The position numbers were made by a program, and so were the translations under genes. From Lachnospiraceae bacterium UBA3785 (GTDB lineage: Bacteria; Bacillota; Clostridia; Lachnospirales; Lachnospiraceae): 5,160 bases of DNA. The notes below the pieces were generated by a model. That model worked only from the letters and a program-made list of their open reading frames with translations, had not been told where the DNA came from and ran no database searches. Below, piece by piece: positions 1-5,160 of this stretch (positions are counted from its first letter, which is position 1; each line of letters starts with the position of its first letter). The DNA lies in assembly GCA_002369495.1 (NCBI GenBank), contig DFFD01000169.1:1-5160 (forward strand). Direction: 5' to 3'.

Positions 1-2450
1 AGGCGTCCATCACAGAGCTCTCCGGAAAAATCAACGCCTCGAAGAGCGAGGTGATCGGCCTCCTGAACAGCCGGGCCAACGTCAAGAGCCGCATCCAGCG
101 GTACGATACGATGCTCGAGCAGATCGATATCCGGAAGGCGGAGCTCTCCGGAAGGCTCCTGCGCTACACCGAGGAGGAGGGCGAGGCGAAGAGCCGCATC
201 GCGGAGTCCGAGGAGCGCCTTCGCGCGATCCGCGAGAAGCTGGCGGGCCTTCGCGCTGAAAATGAAAACCTCGAAAAAAAATCCGCCGAATACCACGATC
301 TCCTCAAAACGATGAATGAGGAGCTCGAGCAGGAACAGACGAACTATCACCGCGAGGCATCGCGTCTCGAGTCTCTGAAGGCGATCGCCGAGAGCTACGA
401 GGGCTACTCGAACGGCATCCGCAAGGTCATGGAGCAGAAGGGGAGAAATCCCGGCATCCAGGGCGTCGTCGCGGACCTGATCAGCACCGAGGAGAAGTAC
501 GAGCTCGCAATTGAGACCGCCCTGGGCGGCAGCCTCCGCAATATCGTCACTGACAACGAAAACACCGCCAAGTACCTGATCGAGTTCCTGAAACGAAACA
601 AGTTCGGGCGGGCGACATTTCTGCCGCTGACCAACGTGAGAGCGCGCAAGCGCTTTGAGCGCGAGGAAGCGCTCAGGGAACCCGGCGTCATCGGGCTGGC
701 TTCCAATCTGGTGAAGAGCGAGGAGCGCTACAGCGCGCTCATTTCCCAGCTTCTGGGACGCACGATCGTTGTGGATAACATCGACCATGCGATCCAGATC
801 GGCCGGAAATACTCGCACAGCCTGTTCATGGTCACGCTGGGCGGCGAATCATTTTCACCGGGCGGCTCCATCACCGGCGGCGCGCTCAAGAACCACGACA
901 ACCTGCTCGGCCGCAACCGCGAGATCGAGGAGCTGACCGTCAGCGTGCGACGCATCAAGAAGAGCCTGGCTGCCCGTCAGGAGAAGATCGACGAGACGAG
1001 GCGGGAGAGAAATGCAGTCCGCGACGAGATCACGGAGATCGCCGGCAGGATCCATGCGGAGTCCATCCGGGAGAACACGGAAGAGCTCTCGAAGAAGCAG
1101 GCGGAGGATGCCGTGACGCTCGGCCGCGTCGACCGGGCTTCGCTGGACCGCGAGAGCGTCGAGATCGAGAACCAGATCGAGACGATCCGTGAGCAGAGGC
1201 AGGCGATCGAGAAAGAGCTTGCGGCCTCGGAGAATTCCGAGAAGACGATCAACGACCGCACCGCTGAGCTCGAGGCGGAGTTCCAGCGCGTCTCCGCCGA
1301 GCGGCAGATCAAGGCCGGCAAGGTGGAAAATATTCACCTCGAAGTCGGAAAACTCCAGCAGCAGAGCGGCTTCCTCTACACGAACGCGGAGCGTCTCATG
1401 AGGGAGATCGAAACGCTGAAGAAGGAAGACGCCGGCATCGACGAGAGCCTTGCCTCCGGTGAGGAGGAGGCCGAAGCGAAGAGAAAGAGCATCGCCGAGA
1501 TCGAGGAGACGATCCGTGCGGGGCTTGCCGCCGCGGAGAAGGACAATGAGGACCTCGCAGCCCTCTCAGGGCAGAAGACCGCGCTCTCCGGACAGCAGAA
1601 GAGCCTCTTCAATAGCCGGGACGAGCTTTCCGATACGGTGACGCGGCTCGACCGCGAGAGCTTCCGCCTCCACGAGCGGATGACCAGGATCGAGGAGTCG
1701 ATCGAGAGCCAGGCCGCTTACCTCTGGGAGGAGTACGAGCTCACCCCGTCCGAGGCCAAAAAGCTGAGAAATGAAGAGCTGACCGACCGCCGCGCCATCA
1801 AGCACGAGATCACGAAGCTCAAGGATGAGATCAAGAAGCTGGGCCACGTCAACGTGAACGCGATCGAGGATTACAAGAACCTGGTGGAGCGCCATACATT
1901 TCTTGACGGGCAGCACAAGGACCTTGTGGAATCCGAGAAGACTCTGGAGGGGATCATCGCGGAGCTTGACCGCGGCATGCGGAAGCAGTTCAACGAGAAA
2001 TTTGCGGAGATCGGCCGGGAGTTCGACAAGACGTTCAAACTGCTCTTCGGCGGCGGCCGCGGGACGCTCAAGATCGACGAGACCGTGGACGTCCTCGAGG
2101 CGGCCATCACGATCGACGCGGAGCCCCCGGGCAAGAAGCTGCAGAACATGATGCAGCTCTCCGGCGGCGAGAAGGCGCTGACGGCGATCGCGCTGCTGTT
2201 CGCAATCCAGAGCCTGAAGCCGTCGCCGTTCTGCCTGCTCGACGAGATCGAGGCCGCGCTCGACGACAACAACGTCTCGAGATTCGCGGAGTACCTGCAC
2301 AAGCTGACCGAGAACACCCAGTTCATTGTGATCACGCACCGGCGCGGAACCATGGCTTCGGCGGACCGGCTCTACGGGATCACGATGCAGGAGAAGGGCA
2401 TTTCGACCCTGGTTTCCGTCAACCTGATCGAGGAGAAGCTCGACGCATAA
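1..2450 (+). CDS. smc: Chromosome segregation protein SMC, 5'-truncated by the window edge
   Basis: This is the C-terminal 816 residues of the SMC ATPase, which dimerises, binds ScpA/ScpB and organises and segregates the chromosome. The open frame runs from codon 3-5 with no start in view. The GTG at 51 is an internal valine codon, not the start. In order, the sequence shows the end of the outgoing coiled coil (about 3-430), the hinge (about 430-885, with GIQGVVADL at 453 and GGSITGG at 861-881), a long Glu/Lys/Arg-rich returning coiled coil (about 890-1830), and the C-terminal half-head. The head has the ABC signature LSGGEK at 2157-2174, Walker B ending in Asp-Glu at 2241-2246 with catalytic Glu, the D-loop ALDD just after, and the H-loop histidine at 2337-2339. 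The family is usually near 1,190 residues, so roughly 370, including Walker A, lie upstream. No frameshift or lost catalytic residue is seen. The stop overlaps the ftsY ribosome site. Identification is very secure. Confidence 0.97.
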   Translation, partial: ASITELSGKINASKSEVIGLLNSRANVKSRIQRYDTMLEQIDIRKAELSGRLLRYTEEEGEAKSRIAESEERLRAIREKLAGLRAENENLEKKSAEYHDLLKTMNEELEQEQTNYHREASRLESLKAIAESYEGYSNGIRKVMEQKGRNPGIQGVVADLISTEEKYELAIETALGGSLRNIVTDNENTAKYLIEFLKRNKFGRATFLPLTNVRARKRFEREEALREPGVIGLASNLVKSEERYSALISQLLGRTIVVDNIDHAIQIGRKYSHSLFMVTLGGESFSPGGSITGGALKNHDNLLGRNREIEELTVSVRRIKKSLAARQEKIDETRRERNAVRDEITEIAGRIHAESIRENTEELSKKQAEDAVTLGRVDRASLDRESVEIENQIETIREQRQAIEKELAASENSEKTINDRTAELEAEFQRVSAERQIKAGKVENIHLEVGKLQQQSGFLYTNAERLMREIETLKKEDAGIDESLASGEEEAEAKRKSIAEIEETIRAGLAAAEKDNEDLAALSGQKTALSGQQKSLFNSRDELSDTVTRLDRESFRLHERMTRIEESIESQAAYLWEEYELTPSEAKKLRNEELTDRRAIKHEITKLKDEIKKLGHVNVNAIEDYKNLVERHTFLDGQHKDLVESEKTLEGIIAELDRGMRKQFNEKFAEIGREFDKTFKLLFGGGRGTLKIDETVDVLEAAITIDAEPPGKKLQNMMQLSGGEKALTAIALLFAIQSLKPSPFCLLDEIEAALDDNNVSRFAEYLHKLTENTQFIVITHRRGTMASADRLYGITMQEKGISTLVSVNLIEEKLDA

Positions 2451-2455
2451 GGAGG
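2449..2455 (+). promoter_or_regulatory. Ribosome binding site of ftsY
   Basis: AAGGAGG is a near-perfect Shine-Dalgarno. Its first two bases are the last two of the smc stop codon TAA, and four T residues separate it from the ATG at 2460. It fixes the ftsY start and implies that smc and ftsY share a transcript, possibly with translational coupling. Confidence 0.9.
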
Positions 2456-2459
2456 TTTT

Positions 2460-3395
2460 ATGGGATTTTTTGAGAAATTAAAAGCCGGACTTACGAAGAC
2501 CCGCAACAACGTGGTGACGGGCGTGAACCGCGTTTTCACCACCTACGACCTTTTGGAGGATGATTTCTACGACGAGCTCGAGGAGATCATGATCATGGGT
2601 GACATGGGCGTCTCGACGACCGACGAGATCTTAACGGAGCTCAAGGAGAAGGTCAACGAGCAGCACATCACGACGACCGCCGGCTGCAAACAGCTGCTCA
2701 TGGACACGATCAAGGAGCGGATGCGGGTCAACGAGGCGGATTTCGCATTTGAAAATATGAAATCCGTCGTCCTTCTCATCGGCGTGAACGGCGTCGGCAA
2801 GACGACGACGGTCGGCAAGCTGGCGGACCTCTACAGGCGGTCCGGCAAGACCGTGCTGGTCGCGGCGGCGGACACCTTCCGCGCGGCGGCGACGGAACAG
2901 CTGCTCGAGTGGACGAAGAGGGCGAACGTGCCCTGCATCTCGAGCCACGAGGGAGCCGACCCGGGGGCGGTCGTCTTCGATGCGATCCAGGCTGCGAAGG
3001 CGAGGGATGTCGACATTTTAATGATCGACACGGCAGGCCGCCTCAACAACAAGAAAAACCTGATGAAGGAGCTCTCGAAGATCTACAAGATCATCGCGCG
3101 CGAGTACGGCTACACGCACCTCGAGACCCTGCTGGTCCTCGACGGGACGACGGGGCAGAACGCGCTGATGCAGGCGCGCGACTTCGAGGAAATCGCCGCC
3201 ATCACCGGCATTGTCCTGACCAAGCTCGACGGGACGGCCAAGGGCGGCATCGCGATCGCGATCCAGTCGGAGATGGGCTTCCCGGTGAAATACATCGGGG
3301 TCGGCGAGAAGATCGACGACATGCAGCGCTTCAATCCGGACGAGTTCGTGGATGCGCTCTTTGCGGATAATGCTGAAAAAGAGGAGGAATCGTAA
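2460..3395 (+). CDS. ftsY: Signal recognition particle receptor FtsY (SRP GTPase)
   Basis: FtsY is the membrane-associated receptor that docks SRP (Ffh plus 4.5S/6S RNA) carrying nascent membrane proteins; paired GTP hydrolysis hands the ribosome to SecYEG. All expected parts are visible in the 311 residues: an amphipathic start MGFFEKLKAGL suited to membrane binding, the helical N domain (about 20-100), then the NG GTPase core. The core has the G1 P-loop GVNGVGKTTT (108-117), G2 DTFRAAA (138-144), G3 DTAGR (190-194), G4 TKLD (254-257) and the G5-region GVGEKIDDM (280-288). Near-absence of the acidic A domain known from Escherichia coli is normal for Gram-positive FtsY. The receptor-type P-loop, and the end at FADNAEKEEES with no methionine-rich M domain, separate it from Ffh. 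The start is set by homology and by the strong ribosome site overlapping the smc stop. It is almost certainly co-transcribed with smc. Confidence 0.97.
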   Translation: MGFFEKLKAGLTKTRNNVVTGVNRVFTTYDLLEDDFYDELEEIMIMGDMGVSTTDEILTELKEKVNEQHITTTAGCKQLLMDTIKERMRVNEADFAFENMKSVVLLIGVNGVGKTTTVGKLADLYRRSGKTVLVAAADTFRAAATEQLLEWTKRANVPCISSHEGADPGAVVFDAIQAAKARDVDILMIDTAGRLNNKKNLMKELSKIYKIIAREYGYTHLETLLVLDGTTGQNALMQARDFEEIAAITGIVLTKLDGTAKGGIAIAIQSEMGFPVKYIGVGEKIDDMQRFNPDEFVDALFADNAEKEEES

Positions 3396-3413
3396 GGGAG
3401 AACAGCATCTCCC
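3396..3413 (+). other. Small hairpin between ftsY and the MATE gene
   Basis: GGGAGA (3396-3401) and TCTCCC (3408-3413) form a perfect 6-bp stem around a six-base loop, starting at the base after the ftsY stop. No T-run follows directly (the next bases are TGCTTATTTATGG), so it is a poor intrinsic terminator. It could be an attenuator, an RNA-stability element or chance. The structure is seen; any role is inference. Confidence 0.4.
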
Positions 3414-3422
3414 TGCTTATTT

Positions 3423-4778
3423 ATGGAGAACAGACAGGAAAACAAGATGGGCGTCATGCCCGTAAAGAAGCTGATCGTCACGATGTCGCTGCCGATGATG
3501 ATCTCGATGCTGGTACAGGCGCTCTACAACGTTGTGGACAGCATTTTCGTCGCGCAGCTTTCGGAGAATGCGCTGACCGCCGTCACGCTCGCATTTCCCC
3601 TGCAGAACCTGATGATCGCGGTCGGTTCCGGTACCGGCGTCGGCGTGAACGCCCTGCTCTCGAGAGCGCTCGGCGAACGGAAATTCAAGAGAGCGGACAA
3701 GGCCGCCAACATGGCGCTGCTGCTGTCCTTCTGCAATTTTGTGCTGTTTGCGCTGGTCGGGATCTTCATTTCCGGCGCGTTTATCCGCTCGCAGACGAGC
3801 GACGCGGAGATCGCCGCGATGGGGGAGGTCTACCTTCGGATCGTGAACGGGCTCTCCGCGGGCCTGATGTTCCAGATGATGTTTGAGAGGCTCCTGCAGT
3901 CGACCGGGCGGACCGTGCAGAGCATGGCTTCGCAGCTGACGGGCGCCATCGTCAATATCATCCTTGACCCGATCATGATCTTCGGGTATTTCGGCTGTCA
4001 GGCGATGGGCGTTGCCGGCGCGGCGCTCGCGACCGTGATCGGACAGACAATCGCCGCCCTGATCGGGCTGGTGCTGAACCTGAAGACGAATACGGATATT
4101 CATTTCTCATTCGCGGAGATCCTGAAGCCGGATACGGACGTGATCAGGAAAGTCTACATGGTCGGCATCCCGTCGATCCTCATGATGTCCATCGGTTCGC
4201 TGATGACCTACATGATGAACCGGATCCTGATTGTCTTCTCGACGACGGCGACGGCGGTCTTCGGGGTGTATTTCAAGCTGCAGAGCTTCTTCTTCATGCC
4301 GGTGTTCGGCCTCAACAACGGGCTGATCCCGGTGCTGGCCTACAACTACGGGGCCAGGAAGAAGGACCGCATCTCGGAGGCTCTGAAGTTCTCCTTCATG
4401 CTGGCTGTCTCGATCATGCTCATCGGGACCCTGTGCTTCCACCTGTTCCCGACGCAGCTGCTGGGCTTCTTCAACGCGTCGGAGGACATGCTCACGCTGG
4501 GCGTGCCGGCGCTGCGCATCATCTCGCTGAACTTCCCGCTCGCGGCCTGCGGCATCGTGATGGGGTCGATCTTCCAGGCATTCTCGAGGAGCATGAATTC
4601 GCTCATCGTCTCGGTCTGCCGGCAGATCGTGGTCCTGATCCCGGCGGCCTGGCTGCTCGCGAAGACGGGCGTGGTCACTAACGTCTGGTGGGCGTTCCCG
4701 ATCTCGGAGATCGTCTCGCTGGTGATCTCGGTGGTGCTGTTCAGGAGGCTGTATGATGAGATTGTGAGGCCGATGTAA
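3423..4778 (+). CDS. MATE family multidrug/cation antiporter
   Basis: This is an inner-membrane transporter of the multi-antimicrobial extrusion family (NorM/MepA/DinF fold), which usually exports cationic compounds in exchange for Na+ or H+. Its substrate cannot be read from sequence. The 451 residues match the usual family length, and about twelve hydrophobic helices can be placed: roughly 17-38, 50-77, 96-120, 137-157, 172-190, 195-220, 247-271, 277-304, 321-343, 363-386, 392-414 and 421-441, in two six-helix halves. Family hallmarks include SLPMMISMLVQALYNVVDS near the N-terminus (22-40), LDPIMIFGYF (181-190) followed by MGVAGAALATVIGQ (195-208), and FGLNNGLIPVLAYNYGA (295-311). It lies 27 nt after ftsY and is probably in the same transcript. 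The start is uncertain. ATG 3423 has no clear Shine-Dalgarno, whereas Met9 at 3447 has AGGA seven bases upstream. Either choice leaves helix 1 intact. The family call is firm; the specific member is not. Confidence 0.93.
   Translation: MENRQENKMGVMPVKKLIVTMSLPMMISMLVQALYNVVDSIFVAQLSENALTAVTLAFPLQNLMIAVGSGTGVGVNALLSRALGERKFKRADKAANMALLLSFCNFVLFALVGIFISGAFIRSQTSDAEIAAMGEVYLRIVNGLSAGLMFQMMFERLLQSTGRTVQSMASQLTGAIVNIILDPIMIFGYFGCQAMGVAGAALATVIGQTIAALIGLVLNLKTNTDIHFSFAEILKPDTDVIRKVYMVGIPSILMMSIGSLMTYMMNRILIVFSTTATAVFGVYFKLQSFFFMPVFGLNNGLIPVLAYNYGARKKDRISEALKFSFMLAVSIMLIGTLCFHLFPTQLLGFFNASEDMLTLGVPALRIISLNFPLAACGIVMGSIFQAFSRSMNSLIVSVCRQIVVLIPAAWLLAKTGVVTNVWWAFPISEIVSLVISVVLFRRLYDEIVRPM
3436..3439 (+). 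promoter_or_regulatory. Candidate ribosome binding site for an alternative MATE start
   Basis: AGGA lies seven bases before the ATG at 3447 (Met9 of the longest frame), a good spacing. The upstream ATG at 3423 is preceded by CTTATTT and has no recognisable site. This favours translation from 3447, giving a 443-residue protein, but the motif is short and the case is open. Confidence 0.4.
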
Positions 4779-4817
4779 AGATAGGCTCAGGGACGGTTCC
4801 TGGGGGACGGTTCTTAG

Positions 4818-4851
4818 AAAAAAACGGGCTGTGTTTGCAGCCCGCTTTTTT
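4818..4851. terminator. Bidirectional intrinsic terminator between convergent genes
   Basis: A perfect 7-bp stem, CGGGCTG (4825-4831) with CAGCCCG (4838-4844), closes a six-base loop. It is flanked by seven A (4818-4824) on the left and six T (4846-4851) on the right. Read on the plus strand it ends the MATE transcript with a U-run; read on the minus strand it ends the methionine synthase transcript with a run of seven U. The A and T runs can pair and extend the stem into the surrounding GGGACGGTTC arms. Position, symmetry and tract lengths all fit a shared terminator. Confidence 0.88.
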
Positions 4852-4855
4852 CTTA

Positions 4856-4880
4856 AGAACCGTCCCTGGGAACCGTCCCC
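4856..4880. repeat. 25-bp direct repeat, copy 1 (right arm of the palindrome)
   Basis: This segment, two GAACCGTCCC units joined by TG with flanking bases, is identical over 25 bases to 4889-4913. The copies are separated by eight unrelated bases (4881-4888), a 33-bp period. Copy 1 is the arm that pairs with the left half of the hairpin. Confidence 0.9.
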
Positions 4881-4888
4881 GATGGTTT

Positions 4889-4913
4889 AGAACCGTCCCT
4901 GGGAACCGTCCCC
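4889..4913. repeat. 25-bp direct repeat, copy 2 (extra right arm)
   Basis: This is a perfect duplicate of 4856-4880, and it lies just before the stop codon of the minus-strand gene at 4922. It has no left-hand partner of its own, so the cluster is lopsided: two units in one orientation, four in the other. It could arise by slippage or by a second insertion, and it could compete with copy 1 for pairing with the left arm. Confidence 0.9.
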
Positions 4914-4921
4914 CCGGCTTT

Positions 4922-5160
4922 CTACCCCAGCACCTCCTTCGCGATGTCAGCGCTCATCTTCGCGTCTTTCGCGTAGTAGTCCGCGCCGATCTTCTTTGCG
5001 TAGTCGGGGGTCAGGACCGCGCCGCCGACCATCACCTTACAGTCCGCGCCGGCGGCGCGAAGCTGCCGGATCGTCTCTTCCATGGACCCGAGCGTCGTGG
5101 TCATGAGGGCGGAAAGGCCGACGAGGCGGATATGCTCCCTGATGGTCGTCTCGACGATCC
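4922..5160 (-). CDS. metH: C-terminal cobalamin-binding domain, probably B12-dependent methionine synthase (start beyond the window)
   Basis: The minus-strand frame is open from the window's right edge (first full codon 5158-5156) to TAG at 4924-4922, giving 78 residues. The ATG at 5104 is internal: the reading continues upstream as LVGLSALMTTT without a break. The fragment matches the last part of a Rossmann-type B12-binding domain, with LVGLSALMTTT (12-22), VMVGGAVLT (42-50) and the closing IGADYYAKDA (57-66). The cobalt-ligand DxHxxG motif would lie upstream, outside the window. GGAVLT..YA..IGAD.YAKDA is, from family knowledge, closer to clostridial MetH (homocysteine methyltransferase, pterin-binding and B12-binding modules, no activation domain) than to small methylamine or methanol corrinoid proteins, which usually read GGAPVT. 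MetH moves a methyl group from methyltetrahydrofolate to homocysteine. A free-standing corrinoid protein remains possible. The gene is convergent with the MATE gene and shares its terminator. Confidence 0.75.
   Translation of the reverse strand, partial: IVETTIREHIRLVGLSALMTTTLGSMEETIRQLRAAGADCKVMVGGAVLTPDYAKKIGADYYAKDAKMSADIAKEVLG

Larger units (their letters stand above)
4790..4912. repeat. REP-like cluster: six GGGACGGTTC units in a long imperfect palindrome
   Basis: The 10-base unit GGGACGGTTC occurs on the plus strand at 4790-4799 and 4804-4813, and as its reverse complement GAACCGTCCC at 4857-4866, 4870-4879, 4890-4899 and 4903-4912. The first two copies pair with the next two, so 4790-4879 can fold into one hairpin of about 40 paired positions with only small bulges, capped by a terminator stem-loop. 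Two of the inverted copies, preceded by GG (4868-4879 and 4901-4912), also form a mini-hairpin with GGGA/TCCC arms. Short dispersed palindromes of this look, with this GGGGACGGTTC core, recur in many bacterial genomes from what I recall, and REP-like elements are commonly linked to REP-associated Y1 tyrosine transposases. No transposase is present here, so mobilisation would have to be in trans. The repeats are read directly; the REP-like label is inference. Confidence 0.85.

Noticed and set aside
51..53. GTG at 51 as the start of SMC
   Set aside because: The frame is open upstream to the window edge with coiled-coil-like sequence, and the N-terminal Walker A half-head is missing, so the true start lies outside the window.
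1566..2339. A 257-codon open frame on the minus strand inside smc
   Set aside because: It lies opposite clearly conserved SMC head and coil sequence. GC-rich codon use suppresses stops in the opposite frame, and the translation (Leu/Arg/Asp/Val-rich) shows no recognisable domain.
3396..3422. Intrinsic terminator after ftsY
   Set aside because: The 6-bp stem is short and is followed by TGCTTATTTATGG and not a run of T, so strong termination is unlikely.
3417..4103. A 228-codon minus-strand frame opposite the MATE gene
   Set aside because: Its product is rich in His, Arg, Asp and Gln, the usual mirror image of hydrophobic membrane-protein codons, and no motif is visible.
4856..4913. Possible CRISPR array
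   Set aside because: There are only two copies of the 25-bp repeat, the spacer is eight bases (far too short), the units also occur in the opposite orientation, and no cas gene is in the window.
4922..5104. A separate 60-residue protein starting at the minus-strand ATG at 5104
   Set aside because: The frame stays open upstream to the window edge, and the added residues complete the conserved B12-domain segment LVGLSALMTTT, so this ATG is an internal methionine codon.

Overview
The window reads as ordinary chromosomal DNA from a GC-rich member of the Clostridia, most likely Lachnospiraceae or a close relative. The basis is the gene order smc-ftsY, an FtsY with no long acidic N-terminal domain, a MATE transporter beginning with an MGVMPVKKL-type N-terminus, and a corrinoid-binding C-terminus of the clostridial MetH type. 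Codon use is strongly G/C-ending, and by eye GC is near 60 percent (not computed). The taxonomic call is inference from family resemblance; no search was run.

Layout: (1) Positions 1-2450, plus strand: the 3' two-thirds of smc, holding the hinge, the returning coiled-coil arm and the C-terminal ATPase half-head. The N-terminal Walker A half lies upstream of the window. (2) 2460-3395, plus strand: ftsY, whose Shine-Dalgarno overlaps the smc stop codon, so the two are surely co-transcribed. (3) 3423-4778, plus strand: a 12-helix MATE-family transporter, 27 nt after ftsY, probably in the same transcript. (4) 4779-4921: a gene-free junction between convergent genes. It contains six copies of a GGGACGGTTC unit arranged as a long hairpin with an intrinsic bidirectional terminator at its tip, plus a duplicated right arm. 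(5) 4922-5160, minus strand: the last 78 codons of a cobalamin-binding protein, probably B12-dependent methionine synthase.

How the genes relate: SMC compacts and helps segregate the chromosome, FtsY is the membrane receptor for signal recognition particle targeting, and the MATE protein is a polytopic membrane protein of the kind inserted by that route. The smc-ftsY pairing is a conserved Firmicutes arrangement; the MATE gene looks like a lineage-specific addition. The methionine synthase gene belongs to a separate, convergent transcription unit.

The one region that ordinary genes do not explain is the 4790-4912 repeat cluster. I see no new defence, mobile or regulatory system with its own proteins. 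The repeat resembles dispersed REP-like palindromes that are probably mobilised in trans, and it is the best candidate here for follow-up.
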